Program-made: the position numbers and the translations under genes
Notes under the pieces: generated by a model
What the model was told of the DNA's origin: nothing
Database searches by the model: none
Seen by the model: the letters and a program-made list of their open reading frames with translations, nothing else
Part shown: piece by piece, positions 40,816 through 50,101 of the stretch
Numbering within the stretch: the first letter of the stretch is position 1
Layout of the letters: every line of letters begins with the position of its first letter
Assembly: GCA_031553775.1 (NCBI GenBank)
Contig: JAVBLA010000026.1
Span: 1 to 52,545 of the forward strand
Length of the DNA: 52,545 nt
Source of the DNA: JAISFI01 sp031553775
GTDB taxonomy: Bacteria > Bacteroidota > Bacteroidia > Bacteroidales > Azobacteroidaceae
Direction of reading: 5' to 3'

Positions 40816-42483
40816 ATGATGGAAGAAAGATTTTTAGCACTGATAGAAAATGCGGTGAAGGAATACTGGAATTTACCTGCGCTTTCTGATTATAACGGAG
40901 ACACATACAGCTACAAAGATTTTGCGGAGAGAGTGGAGAAAATCCGCATTTTACTAGAACATGCGGGAGTTAAAAAGGGCGATAAAGTCGCCTTGGTAGG
41001 GCGGAATTCATCCAACTGGGCGATGACTTTTTTTGGAGTCCTTTCTTACGGAGCGGTGATTGTGCCTATTCTGCACGAATTTAAACCGGATAACATCCAC
41101 CACATCGTCAATCATTCGGAATCTAAAATTTTATTCGCAGGCAGAAGTATCCTGGAGAATCTGAATGAAAATAAAATGCCGGATCTGGAGGCTATCTTCT
41201 GCTTAAGCGATTTTTCATTGGTGAAAAGTAAAAGTAAATCCCTGGAGAAAGCCAGGGAAAAACTGAATTTGCTTTTTGGAGAAAAATATCCGAAAGAATT
41301 TACAAAAGAAGATGTGAAATATCATCTGGAAGATCCTGAAGAACTGGCTGTTATGAGTTATACATCCGGTACAACCAGTTTTTCAAAAGGAGTGATGATT
41401 CCTTATCGAAGTCTATGGTCGAATACCAAGTTTGCCAATGATTGCCTGCCGTTCATCCATCCGGGAGATAATATCGTTTGTATGCTTCCGATGGCACACA
41501 TGTATGGCCTGGCTTTTGAAATATTGAATTCCATATCGAAGGGAAACCATATTCATTTCCTGACACGGACTCCTTCCCCGAAAATTATTGCAGAAGCATT
41601 TGCTACGATTAAACCGACCTTAATATTAGCGGTTCCGTTGATCATTGAAAAAATCGTCAAAAACAGGATATTCCCGGAATTGGAAAAGCCGCTGATGAAG
41701 CTACTGCTGAAAATTCCTTATGTGGATGCCAAAGTTTTGGAAGTCGTTAAGACTAAACTGAATGAATCTTTCGGTGGTAAATTTGAAGAAGTGGTAATCG
41801 GTGGTGCTGCCCTGAATAAAGATGTGGAGACGTTTCTCCGTTCTATCAACTTTAGATATACCGTGGGTTATGGGATGACCGAATGTGGCCCCCTCGTCTC
41901 ATACGAACAATGGGATACCTTCAAACAAGGATCCTGCGGAAGAATTGTCAACCGGATGGAAGTACGTATCGATTCTTCGGATCCGGAAAACGAAGTAGGA
42001 GAAATTCACGTTCGCGGAACCAATGTCATGCTCGGATATTATAAAAATGAAGAAGCTACTAAGGATATTTTCCTCAAAGACGGATGGATGAACACGGGCG
42101 ACCTGGGCATCATGGACAGCGATGGCTTTATCTATATCAAAGGGCGTAGTAAAACCATGATTCTTGGACCTTCCGGACAAAATATCTACCCGGAAGAAAT
42201 CGAAGATAAACTGAACAATATGCCGTTCGTAGGAGAATCTCTGATCGTACAACAGGGAGAGAGATTAGTGGCGTTGATCTATCCCGATTGGGATTTGATT
42301 GACAAGCAGGAAATCAACCACTCGGAAGTGGAATCCATTATGGAGCAAAACCGAATTGCATTAAACGGAGAATTACCCACATACAGCCAGGTAATTAAAG
42401 TAAAACTTCATCAGGAGGAATTCGAAAAAACGCCTAAAAGAAGTATTAAACGGTATATGTACCAGCCGGCTCCGGAGGTCTGA
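40816..42483 (+). CDS. Long-chain acyl-CoA synthetase-like AMP-binding enzyme
   Basis: The protein has 555 residues from MMEERFLAL. It activates a carboxylic acid (probably fatty acid) with ATP to acyl-AMP and then to a thioester. Motifs: the phosphate loop SYTSGTTSFSKGV (about 185-197), HMYGLAFEIL, GGAALNKDVETFL, GYGMTECGPLVS (adenine-binding), GWMNTGDLGIMDSDGFIYIK and the hinge GRSKTMILGPSGQNIYPEEI. The C-terminal catalytic lysine region is in KTPKRSIKRYMY. The substrate length is not readable. It lies alone between the T9SS plug gene and clpB, with its own promoter and a palindrome. Confidence 0.9.
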   Translation: MMEERFLALIENAVKEYWNLPALSDYNGDTYSYKDFAERVEKIRILLEHAGVKKGDKVALVGRNSSNWAMTFFGVLSYGAVIVPILHEFKPDNIHHIVNHSESKILFAGRSILENLNENKMPDLEAIFCLSDFSLVKSKSKSLEKAREKLNLLFGEKYPKEFTKEDVKYHLEDPEELAVMSYTSGTTSFSKGVMIPYRSLWSNTKFANDCLPFIHPGDNIVCMLPMAHMYGLAFEILNSISKGNHIHFLTRTPSPKIIAEAFATIKPTLILAVPLIIEKIVKNRIFPELEKPLMKLLLKIPYVDAKVLEVVKTKLNESFGGKFEEVVIGGAALNKDVETFLRSINFRYTVGYGMTECGPLVSYEQWDTFKQGSCGRIVNRMEVRIDSSDPENEVGEIHVRGTNVMLGYYKNEEATKDIFLKDGWMNTGDLGIMDSDGFIYIKGRSKTMILGPSGQNIYPEEIEDKLNNMPFVGESLIVQQGERLVALIYPDWDLIDKQEINHSEVESIMEQNRIALNGELPTYSQVIKVKLHQEEFEKTPKRSIKRYMYQPAPEV

Positions 42484-42643
42484 GTCTGCCATTTTGTCAT
42501 TTTTTATTGCTTTTTGAACCTTGGCAAGAGGTTTGACGTTCAAAAGATAGGCCAGGAAACAGGTAAACCAGTGGGAATATGAACCGGTGGTTTGCAGGTT
42601 TGCCCGTTGACTCGCAGCTTGTATACTTTAAAATCATTAAAAC

Positions 42644-45235
42644 ATGACATTCAATAACTTTACAATCAAATCGCAGGAAGCTGTTCAAAAAGCAGTAGAG
42701 CTGACCGCTTCCCGAAACCAGCAATCCATTGAACCCGCACACCTGATGAAGGCCGTTATGGAAGTGGGTGAAAGCGTACTGAATTTTATTTTTCAGAAAC
42801 TTGGGGTTAATATTCCGCAATTCAGCACCATATTAGATAAGGAAATAGAACGATACCCCAAAGTATCGGGAGGAGAGCCTTACCTGAGCAGGGAAAGTAA
42901 TGCCGTGCTGCAAAAGGCTATCGATTACAGTAGTAAAATGGACGACCAATACGTCTCGATCGAACATATACTGCTGGCTCTTTTCATCGAAAAAAATACG
43001 GTTTCTTCCATCTTGAAAGATGCGGGAGTCACCGAAAAAGGATTGACGGCAGCCATCGAAGAATTGAGAAACGGTAATAAAATAACTTCTCAATCGGCCG
43101 AAGAAACCTATCAATCCCTGTCTAAATATGCGATTAACCTGAATGAGCGCGCCCGTTCGGGAAAACTGGATCCGGTGATAGGACGGGATGAAGAGATCCG
43201 CCGGGTACTGCAGATCTTAAGCCGGCGAACTAAGAACAATCCGATACTGATCGGTGAGCCGGGAACCGGAAAAACAGCCATTGCAGAAGGATTAGCGCAT
43301 CGTATCGTCCGGAAAGACGTTCCGGAAAATCTGAAATCCAAACAGATTTATTCCCTGGATATGGGAGCTTTGATTGCCGGAGCCAAATACAAAGGAGAAT
43401 TCGAAGAGCGCCTGAAATCGGTGGTCAACGAGGTGATCCGCTCGGATGGGGAGATTATTCTTTTTATCGATGAAATACATACCCTGATAGGCGCCGGAAA
43501 AGGAGAAGGTGCCATGGATGCCGCCAATATTCTCAAACCTGCTTTGGCCCGGGGTGAATTACGCGCCATCGGAGCCACAACTTTGGATGAATACCAAAAA
43601 TATTTTGAAAAAGACAAAGCCCTGGAACGCCGTTTCCAGATCGTAATGGTCAACGAACCGAGTGAAGCGGATACGATTTCCATCCTCCGGGGTCTGAAAG
43701 AAAAATACGAAAACCATCACAAAGTCAGGATCAAAGACGATGCCATCATCGCATCCGTACACTTGTCGAGCCGTTATATCACCGACCGTTTTTTGCCGGA
43801 TAAAGCGATTGACCTGATGGACGAAGCGGCTGCCCGTCTGCGACTGCAGGTGGATTCCGTACCGGAAGCCTTAGACGAGACTACCCGCCGGATTACCCAG
43901 CTGGAAATTGAACGGGAAGCTATCAAACGCGAAAACGATAAAGGCAAACTGGAATTCCTCAATAAAGAAATTGCCGACCTGAAAGAAGAAGAAAGTAAAC
44001 TCAAAGCCAAATGGCAATCGGAGAAAAATCTTATCAATAAAATACAACAGAATAAAATCGAAATAGAAGACCTGAAATTCCAGGCGGATAAAGCAGAACA
44101 GGAAGGTGATTTCGGAAAAGTGGCCGAAATCCGCTATGGAAAAATCAAGGAAAAGGAAGAAGAAATTCTGAAATTTCAGTCCGAATTGCATCAGATGCAG
44201 GGAGGAAGCGCCATCATCAAAGAAGAAGTAGATGCCGATGATATTGCGGATATCGTTTCCCGGTGGACCGGCATTCCTGTTGGAAAAATGCTCCAAAGCG
44301 AAACGGAAAAGCTCCTGCACCTGGAAGAAGAATTGCATACCAGGGTAGTGGGACAGGAGGAAGCTATTACTGCCGTTTCCGATGCTATCCGCAGAAGCCG
44401 TGCCGGTCTGCAGGATCCCAAACGGCCGATAGGTTCGTTTATTTTCTTAGGTACTACCGGTGTGGGAAAAACAGAATTGGCCAAAGCATTGGCGGAATAT
44501 CTGTTCGACGACGAAAACATGATGACGCGGATCGATATGAGCGAGTACCAGGAAAAATTCAGCGTAACCCGGCTGATAGGATCTCCTCCGGGATATGTGG
44601 GATATGATGAAGGGGGACAGCTAACCGAAGCCATCCGCAGGAAGCCTTATTCTGTAGTTCTGTTCGACGAGATAGAAAAAGCACATCCCGATGTGTTTAA
44701 TATCCTGCTGCAGGTGCTCGACGACGGTCGTCTGACCGATAACAAGGGCAGGGTGGTAAATTTTAAGAATACCATCATCATTATGACTTCCAACATGGGT
44801 TCCGCTTTGATCCGGGAAAACTTCGAGAAAATAACGGACAAAAACAGGGAAGAAATTGTCGAAAAAACCAAAAATGAAGTCCTGGGCTTGCTAAAACAAA
44901 CCATTCGTCCCGAATTTTTAAACCGTATCGACGAAATTATTATGTTTGCACCCTTGAATGAATCGGAAATCAGGGAAATCGTCCGGATACAATTGAATGG
45001 TATACAAAAAATGCTGGCAGAGAACGGAATTACCCTGCAATTTACAGAGGCAGCCATTGATTACATTGCATCAGAAGGTTACGATCCTCAATTCGGGGCG
45101 CGTCCGGTAAAACGGGTCATCCAGAAATATGTACTGAACAGATTATCCAAAGAAATCCTGTCGCAAACTATTAACAGGAGCAAACCAATCACAATTGATT
45201 GGAGTTCCGGTAATCTGGTATTTAAAAATGAATAA
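42644..45235 (+). CDS. clpB: ClpB disaggregase chaperone
   Basis: The protein has 863 residues, full length for ClpB. Clp N-domain (about 1-145). AAA-1 has Walker A GEPGTGKTA (about 205-213) and Walker B EIILFIDEIHTLIGAG. The coiled-coil middle domain (about 400-530) is Lys/Glu-rich. AAA-2 has Walker A GTTGVGKTE (about 605) and Walker B VVLFDEIEKAHPD, followed by the C-terminal domain PQFGARPVKRVIQKYV. It threads aggregated proteins with DnaK. ClpP-binding IGL loops, found in ClpA/ClpX, are not seen. The upstream gap (42484-42643) has GC-richer inverted words (AAACCA...TGGTTT), which could be heat-shock control. Confidence 0.97.
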   Translation: MTFNNFTIKSQEAVQKAVELTASRNQQSIEPAHLMKAVMEVGESVLNFIFQKLGVNIPQFSTILDKEIERYPKVSGGEPYLSRESNAVLQKAIDYSSKMDDQYVSIEHILLALFIEKNTVSSILKDAGVTEKGLTAAIEELRNGNKITSQSAEETYQSLSKYAINLNERARSGKLDPVIGRDEEIRRVLQILSRRTKNNPILIGEPGTGKTAIAEGLAHRIVRKDVPENLKSKQIYSLDMGALIAGAKYKGEFEERLKSVVNEVIRSDGEIILFIDEIHTLIGAGKGEGAMDAANILKPALARGELRAIGATTLDEYQKYFEKDKALERRFQIVMVNEPSEADTISILRGLKEKYENHHKVRIKDDAIIASVHLSSRYITDRFLPDKAIDLMDEAAARLRLQVDSVPEALDETTRRITQLEIEREAIKRENDKGKLEFLNKEIADLKEEESKLKAKWQSEKNLINKIQQNKIEIEDLKFQADKAEQEGDFGKVAEIRYGKIKEKEEEILKFQSELHQMQGGSAIIKEEVDADDIADIVSRWTGIPVGKMLQSETEKLLHLEEELHTRVVGQEEAITAVSDAIRRSRAGLQDPKRPIGSFIFLGTTGVGKTELAKALAEYLFDDENMMTRIDMSEYQEKFSVTRLIGSPPGYVGYDEGGQLTEAIRRKPYSVVLFDEIEKAHPDVFNILLQVLDDGRLTDNKGRVVNFKNTIIIMTSNMGSALIRENFEKITDKNREEIVEKTKNEVLGLLKQTIRPEFLNRIDEIIMFAPLNESEIREIVRIQLNGIQKMLAENGITLQFTEAAIDYIASEGYDPQFGARPVKRVIQKYVLNRLSKEILSQTINRSKPITIDWSSGNLVFKNE

Positions 45236-45304
45236 CGAATTTAATGCAAAATTTAAATTATTTCCCTACCTTTATCCCGGATTTTAATTAAATAAAACAT
45301 ACCT

Positions 45305-45637
45305 ATGAGCCAGTCAGACGATTTATTTGTTTATGACGAAGACGATTCCGTCGCTTTTATACGCAATTTTCTTCCGCAGGAGTTAAAAGAAAAATTTAAC
45401 GATGACGACCTGAATTATATCATTGATCTCATTTATGAATTTTATGAGGAAAAAGGATATATGGACGAAGATGCCGTATCGGATGATAATGAAGTAGAGA
45501 TCGATGAAGAAGAATTGGTCGCTTTTGTAGTGAAGCAGGCAAAAAAAGACCAGGTGGGGAAATTCGAACCGGAAGAAATCTCTTTTATTGTACAAGGAGA
45601 ACTGGCTTATTGCGAATCCATTAATTTATTCGATTGA
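45305..45637 (+). CDS. Small acidic conserved protein
   Basis: The protein has 110 residues, strongly acidic (DLFVYDEDDSVAFI, DEDAVSDDNEVEIDEEELVA) and predicted helical, with no signal peptide, so it is cytosolic. It lies 70 bases after clpB, with a loose promoter (TACCTTTA near 45269), and ends at a hairpin. Its neat start and acidic, low-complexity composition fit a small conserved protein in Bacteroidetes. No family function recognised; a clpB-linked chaperone adaptor is only a possibility from position. Confidence 0.7.
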   Translation: MSQSDDLFVYDEDDSVAFIRNFLPQELKEKFNDDDLNYIIDLIYEFYEEKGYMDEDAVSDDNEVEIDEEELVAFVVKQAKKDQVGKFEPEEISFIVQGELAYCESINLFD

Positions 45638-45648
45638 CAATCAAACTG

Positions 45649-45676
45649 TTTTTACCAAAATAAATTTTGGTAAAAA
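45649..45676. terminator. Hairpin terminator after the small acidic gene
   Basis: TTTTTACCAAAAT (45649-45661) and ATTTTGGTAAAAA (45664-45676) are perfect 13-bp arms around two bases. It lacks a long trailing T-run but is well placed; an operator for the OmpA gene downstream is the alternative. Confidence 0.6.
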
Positions 45677-45760
45677 TTTGGCATGATTGTTGCTATTGCA
45701 TGTTAATTAGTTTGAAACAACTTTATATTTTTAAAACCATTTTATAATTCTATTGAAAGT

Positions 45761-46441
45761 ATGAAAAATTTGAGTGTATTGTCAGTATTATTACTTGCCG
45801 TGGTGATTATGTTTTCTTCATGTGGTGCAAGTAACACAGCGAAAGGAACAGGAATCGGTGCTGGTGCAGGTGCGGCTGTAGGTGCCGGTATCGGTGCATT
45901 GATCGGTAATGGAAAAGGAGCTGCCTGGGGTGCCGGTATCGGTGCTGTTGTAGGTGGTGCTGCAGGTGCAGCTATCGGTAACAAGATGGATAAGCAAAAA
46001 GAAGAACTGGAAAAGATTAACAATGCCAAGGTTGAGTCTATGAACGACGGACAGGTTATCAAGGTTACTTTCGAATCCGGTATCTTGTTTGCAACAGGAA
46101 AAGCTGACCTGAGCGCTGCTTCTAAAACTTCTTTGTCCCAGTTTGCTACCAGCTTGAAAGGTAATCCTGATACCGATGTACAAATTGTAGGACACACTGA
46201 TAGTACCGGCTCTGATGCTGTAAACGATCCGTTGTCTCAACAACGTGCAGATGCTGTGAAAAACTACCTGACGGGTCAATCTGTAGCTTCTGCCCGTATG
46301 ACATCCGAAGGACGTGGTTCCAAAGAACCGGTTGCCGACAATAGCACAACTGCAGGTAAAACTCAAAACCGTCGCGTAGAAGTATTCATCATGCCGAATG
46401 CTAAAATGATCCAGGATGCTCAACAAGGTACTTTGAAATAA
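45761..46441 (+). CDS. Glycine-zipper OmpA-family lipoprotein
   Basis: The protein has 226 residues. The lipoprotein signal ends at MFSSC (Cys21). Residues about 28-75 form a glycine zipper (GIGAGAGAAVGAGIGALIGN, GAGIGAVVGGAAGAAIGNK) that can insert in a membrane. The OmpA-like peptidoglycan-binding domain (about 95-215) has QIVGHTDSTGS, LSQQRADAVKNYL and QNRRVEVFI. It links the outer membrane to the cell wall. Codons are unusually uniform (GGT/GCT/CGT), suggesting high expression. A strong terminator follows. Confidence 0.92.
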   Translation: MKNLSVLSVLLLAVVIMFSSCGASNTAKGTGIGAGAGAAVGAGIGALIGNGKGAAWGAGIGAVVGGAAGAAIGNKMDKQKEELEKINNAKVESMNDGQVIKVTFESGILFATGKADLSAASKTSLSQFATSLKGNPDTDVQIVGHTDSTGSDAVNDPLSQQRADAVKNYLTGQSVASARMTSEGRGSKEPVADNSTTAGKTQNRRVEVFIMPNAKMIQDAQQGTLK

Positions 46442-46465
46442 TAAGAACTTGTTTTAATGAAATAT

Positions 46466-46492
46466 AAAAAGGGACCAGACGGTCCCTTTTTT
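46466..46492 (+). terminator. Rho-independent terminator after the OmpA lipoprotein
   Basis: AAAAAGGGACC (46466-46476) and GGTCCCTTTTT (46481-46491) form an 11-bp perfect stem with the loop AGAC and a trailing T-run. Confidence 0.93.
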
Positions 46493-46516
46493 ATTGCCGT
46501 TTCCCGAAAAAAAACT

Positions 46517-46524
46517 TACTTTTG
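46517..46524 (+). promoter_or_regulatory. -7 element of mtgA-lipB
   Basis: TACTTTTG (TAnnTTTG) lies about 33 bases before the mtgA ATG at 46557. Confidence 0.5.
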
Positions 46525-46556
46525 CGCGAAATCAACAATGATCGATACGAACACGG

Positions 46557-47315
46557 ATGAAACTACTGAAGAAAATACTGAAATGGCTGAGGAACATTGT
46601 ACTGTTTCTCTTTGTATTCAGCCTGTTGATGGTAGTACTATATCGCTTCGTCCCCGTATATTATACCCCACTGATGTTTATCCGCATGGTTGAACAGAAA
46701 GAGGAAAATAAAAAAGTCAAACTGGAGCACAAATGGGTACCGCTGGAAAATATATCCCAACAAATGGTACAGGCAGTAGTGGCATCGGAAGATAACCTGT
46801 TCCTTATGCACAACGGTTTCGATTTCAAACAAATAGAAATTGCACAAAAGGATGCAGAAAAAGGTAAAACATTGCGGGGAGCCAGTACCATCAGCCAGCA
46901 AACTGCTAAAAATGTTTTCCTCTGGCCGGGACGCTCTTACTTCAGGAAAGGCTTGGAAGTCTATTTTACAGTATTGATCGAATTTATCTGGGGAAAAGAA
47001 CGGATCATGGAAGTATATCTCAACTCCATAGAAATGGGAGATGGTATTTATGGAGCCGAAGCTGTGGCACTTTCGCATTTTAATAAACATGCCTCACAGC
47101 TTACAAAAGCCGAGTCGGCCCTGATTGCAGCCACCTTGCCGAATCCGATCCGTTATAATTCTGCCAGACCATCACCTTATATGCTCAGGAGGCAAGCTAA
47201 AATCATGTCACTGATGGACAAAGTCCTTAAAGTTAATTTCGGTAAAGATAGTAAAGATAAAGACGAAAAACCATCCGATAAAAAACGAAAAAGATGGAGA
47301 GCATCCACTGCGTAG
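46557..47315 (+). CDS. mtgA: Monofunctional peptidoglycan glycosyltransferase
   Basis: The protein has 252 residues. It has one N-terminal transmembrane anchor (IVLFLFVFSLLMVVLYRFV), then a GT51 transglycosylase domain with catalytic Glu in VVASEDNLFLMHNGFDF, the GASTISQQTAKNVFLWPGRS motif, KERIMEVYLNSIEMGDGIYGAEA, and ALIAATLPNPIRYN. It polymerises lipid II glycan strands and lacks a transpeptidase domain. The C-terminus is Lys-rich (KDSKDKDEKPSDKKRKRWR). The last 22 bases overlap lipB, so the two are cotranscribed and perhaps coupled. Confidence 0.94.
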   Translation: MKLLKKILKWLRNIVLFLFVFSLLMVVLYRFVPVYYTPLMFIRMVEQKEENKKVKLEHKWVPLENISQQMVQAVVASEDNLFLMHNGFDFKQIEIAQKDAEKGKTLRGASTISQQTAKNVFLWPGRSYFRKGLEVYFTVLIEFIWGKERIMEVYLNSIEMGDGIYGAEAVALSHFNKHASQLTKAESALIAATLPNPIRYNSARPSPYMLRRQAKIMSLMDKVLKVNFGKDSKDKDEKPSDKKRKRWRASTA

Positions 47316-47965
47316 ACTGGGGACTGATTGATTATGCTACCGCATATGAAAGACAAAAACAGCTTTTCGAACAGGCCCTGGAAAACAAAAAAAACGGATT
47401 ACCCGTAGAAAATACATTGATTTTTTGTGAACATCCTCCTGTTATTACGGTAGGTAAGAGCGGCAATACCCAAAATCTTTTGTTTTCCGAAGATTTTCTC
47501 ACAGCTCGTGGTGTATCATTGTACCACATCGACAGGGGAGGGGATGTAACTTTTCATGGCCCCGGACAGCTTGTAGGGTATCCTATATTCGATATAGAAC
47601 AAATGGAACTGGGACTCAAGGCCTATATTTCCAGAATGGAAGATGCCATCATTTCATTATTATCTTATTACGGCATTTCCGGTGAACGTATGGATAGCGC
47701 CCCAGGAGTCTGGTTGGATCCGGATAAACCGGGATCCACCCGCAAAATCTGCGCCATCGGAGTCCGCAGCAGTAAATTCATCACCATGCACGGATTCGCC
47801 CTGAATATTTCTCCTGATCTCGAATACTTTAACCTGATCAATCCCTGTGGATTTACAGACAAGGGTGTTACTTCCATGGAAAAAGAACTGGATAAGACAA
47901 TAGATACCGACCATCTGAAAAAACGGTTGACAAATTTGTTTTTGGAAAAATTTGCTAAAAGTTAA
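47294..47965 (+). CDS. lipB: Octanoyltransferase
   Basis: The protein has 223 residues. It moves octanoate from acyl-ACP to lipoyl domains, the first step of de novo lipoate synthesis. Motifs: FCEHPPVITVGKSGN, RGGDVTFHGPGQLVGYP, KICAIGVRSSKFITMHGFAL with the active-site lysine in KICAIG, and the catalytic cysteine in NPCGFTDKGVTSM. Its target includes E2 encoded at 14358-15662. Salvage by lplA also exists in this window, so lipoylation has two routes. No lipA (lipoyl synthase) is seen here. It overlaps mtgA. Confidence 0.95.
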   Translation: MESIHCVDWGLIDYATAYERQKQLFEQALENKKNGLPVENTLIFCEHPPVITVGKSGNTQNLLFSEDFLTARGVSLYHIDRGGDVTFHGPGQLVGYPIFDIEQMELGLKAYISRMEDAIISLLSYYGISGERMDSAPGVWLDPDKPGSTRKICAIGVRSSKFITMHGFALNISPDLEYFNLINPCGFTDKGVTSMEKELDKTIDTDHLKKRLTNLFLEKFAKS

Positions 47966-48062
47966 GAGTTGGGATTCTCCGAATCTCTGATGAAACATCA
48001 TCATCAAATCTTTTATGTAAAAAAGAACTGCTCTACCTGATTTCGTAATCCAATTCTTAATT
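47957..48062. repeat. Intergenic repeat family, diverged copy C
   Basis: It starts AAAAGTTAAGAGTTGGGATT with the GGATTC-TCC-GAATC(T) core, then AAGAACTGCTCTACCTGATT and TTCGTAATCCAATTCTTAA. Copy A order is kept but the right end is truncated. It is followed by a GC-richer word (CCCGCTTCGCGGTC) and the next gene's leader. No gene lies between lipB and 48211 in this 245-base gap. Confidence 0.55.
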
Positions 48063-48210
48063 AATCCCGCTTCGCGGTCTTGATCTCCTTCGCACCTCAA
48101 CCATGCAAGCAAGCTTGATGGTATTCGGTTTGGCGTCAATTCTTAATTTTCATTTAGTAAACTTTCCTCCTGAACTGTATAATAATAAACCAACAAAATC
48201 TTTATATACC

Positions 48211-49041
48211 ATGATCAGACTATTTGTATTTTTCAGTTTCTTTTTTTGCAGCCTGGCATTTTCTTATGCTCAGGATTATATCGTGAACTTATCAAATGAC
48301 ACAATTCCATGTAAGATACTGGATGTTAACGACAAAAGCATCCGTTACCGGATACTCCAGGATGGTAAGAAAATAGAAAACAGGATTAATTTCGATATTA
48401 TTTCATTCTATTACATCGATCCTACAGAAAAGGAATATAAAAAAAAGTTTTTTACCCGGATAGCCCTTGCCGTAGGATATGCAAATAGAACGGGAGATTG
48501 TCATTTTACAGAAAAATACGATAAAAAGCATGTATTTCAAAGTCCTCAACAAGGATTGAATATGGATTTGGAAGTTCAAAATTATTTTTCTACTCATTTA
48601 GGTGTATCATTCAATATAAATTCGGTGTTTACCTCCGGTAAAATGCCGAGTTCCTATTTTTCTTTTCTCGAAACCTCTGCTCCTTACAAGCAAACGGATT
48701 ATTTTATATTTGCAGGTCCGGCTCTTGCACTCCGTCATAATACGGAGGAATGGTTATTTACCGGTACTGCCGGAATCGGAGCTTTACTATTTTTCATGAA
48801 TTTTGATATAGATGGTGACAAATATAATATGCATAATATAGAACTTGGCTTCAATTTTGGAATCGGAGCTGAGCACAAACTCTCAAAAAAAATGGCTGCA
48901 GGACTCAAGGCTGGGTACATCTACGGAAACACAGATCCTTTTAGAGCTAGCAATAATATAAGCTTCTACCGCCTCAATAAGCCGTCCTTTAGCCTATCTT
49001 CTTTTACATTATCTGCTTATTGTAGTTTTAGTACCAGGTAG
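48211..49041 (+). CDS. Outer-membrane beta-barrel protein, paralogue 1
   Basis: The protein has 276 residues from MIRLFVFFSFFFCSLAFSYA; a longer reading from 48103 lacks a signal peptide and runs across repeat sequence. After signal cleavage near AQDY comes a small N-domain (QDYIVNLSNDTIPCKILDVN, DKSIRYRILQDGKKI) and then beta-barrel-like alternating sequence (FTRIALAVGYANR, ELGFNFGIGAEHKLSKKMAA), ending SLSSFTLSAYCSFSTR. It is paralogous to the gene at 49206-50057, with the same start QDYxVNxxNDTIPC and the same C-terminal TLSAYCSF. Function unknown. Confidence 0.75.
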   Translation: MIRLFVFFSFFFCSLAFSYAQDYIVNLSNDTIPCKILDVNDKSIRYRILQDGKKIENRINFDIISFYYIDPTEKEYKKKFFTRIALAVGYANRTGDCHFTEKYDKKHVFQSPQQGLNMDLEVQNYFSTHLGVSFNINSVFTSGKMPSSYFSFLETSAPYKQTDYFIFAGPALALRHNTEEWLFTGTAGIGALLFFMNFDIDGDKYNMHNIELGFNFGIGAEHKLSKKMAAGLKAGYIYGNTDPFRASNNISFYRLNKPSFSLSSFTLSAYCSFSTR

Positions 49042-49131
49042 TCAAATACTATTAAAATTCCTATTCAATCAGCCTTAAAGTAGCTCTGATTATTAGAATC
49101 AAAAAAAACAGCAAAAATATCTTTAATAATA

Positions 49132-49162
49132 TTTGCATAGTTATAATATATTTATACATTTG
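49132..49162 (+). promoter_or_regulatory. Full consensus promoter before paralogue 2
   Basis: TTTG (49132-49135) and TACATTTG (49155-49162) are exactly 19 bases apart, the best TTTG-N19-TAnnTTTG match in the window. It lies 44 bases before the ATG at 49206. Confidence 0.75.
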
Positions 49163-49205
49163 CAAAAAAAATCTATGGTTATAATCTGAAAAACTCCTAA
49201 TACTT

Positions 49206-50057
49206 ATGAAAAAAGTAATTTTATTTTTCTTTTTTATTATATGCTGTTTCTCACTATCTCAAGCCCAGGACTATGTCGTAAATAAAATGAATGATACAAT
49301 TCCCTGCCGGATACTGGAAGTTAACGACGATATAATTAAATATCAGATAAAAAGTGGAGATGCAAAAACCACCAATACGATTAATCGCAATTATGTTCAA
49401 TCTTTTTATATCAATAATAATGATGTTCCTGTTCCTGCTTCGGCAGAAGCAGAAAAAAGTAAAGATAAAACATCTTTTAGAGTAGCTTTTGCCATAGGCT
49501 ATGGAAATCGCTTGGGTGAGACTCTGAAAACAGGTGATAGATCTTTGGATGCAATGACAAAAGACCTGAAAAACGGTTTCAATTTGGATCTTGAAATCCA
49601 ACATTTTTTTAACGAAAGGTGCGGAATGGCATTGAACGTGAGTTCTGTTATTACTTCCGCGGAATCGCATGATATAACTGTTCCCCTGCTTGATAAAAAA
49701 ATATCGACCTATAAAGAAAGCCAGTATCTTACCTTCATTGGCCCGGCATTTGCAACAAGATATGATCACGAGAATTGGCTTATAACGGCAAACATTGCTT
49801 TGGGTGCTATAATTTATTATGTAGACTCTAATTACGACGGAAAGAAGATTTCTATAAAAAGTACAAACCTGGGAATGAACTATGCCCTGGGAGCCGAATA
49901 CAAAGTATCTCCTAAGTTTGCAGCCGGTTTAAAAATCGGCTTAACTGTGGGATCAACCGATTCATTCACTACAGATGCAGGAACTATGAAGTTGGATGAA
50001 CGGATAAGTACGTCCAGTTTAATGCTATCCGCATATTGCAGTTTCAGGTCTAATTAA
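49206..50057 (+). CDS. Outer-membrane beta-barrel protein, paralogue 2
   Basis: The protein has 283 residues. The signal peptide MKKVILFFFFIICCFSLSQA precedes QDYVVNKMNDTIPCRILEVN, matching paralogue 1. The barrel region has RVAFAIGYGNRLGETLKTGD, NFNLDLEIQHFFNERCG-like and TNLGMNYALGAEYKVSPKFA sequence, ending SSLMLSAYCSFRSN. A Lys/Ser insert (PASAEAEKSKDKTS) separates the N-domain from the barrel. It has its own strong promoter at 49132. Tandem duplication with one strong promoter inserted between copies suggests separate regulation. Function unknown. Confidence 0.78.
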   Translation: MKKVILFFFFIICCFSLSQAQDYVVNKMNDTIPCRILEVNDDIIKYQIKSGDAKTTNTINRNYVQSFYINNNDVPVPASAEAEKSKDKTSFRVAFAIGYGNRLGETLKTGDRSLDAMTKDLKNGFNLDLEIQHFFNERCGMALNVSSVITSAESHDITVPLLDKKISTYKESQYLTFIGPAFATRYDHENWLITANIALGAIIYYVDSNYDGKKISIKSTNLGMNYALGAEYKVSPKFAAGLKIGLTVGSTDSFTTDAGTMKLDERISTSSLMLSAYCSFRSN

Positions 50058-50101
50058 TGATTTTTTCAGAATCGCAATAACTTATATAAATAACTACTAT
50101 C

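Noticed and set aside
43871..44634. Long antisense ORFs inside clpB
   Set aside because: They reflect the charged-residue codon bias of clpB; no family match is visible.
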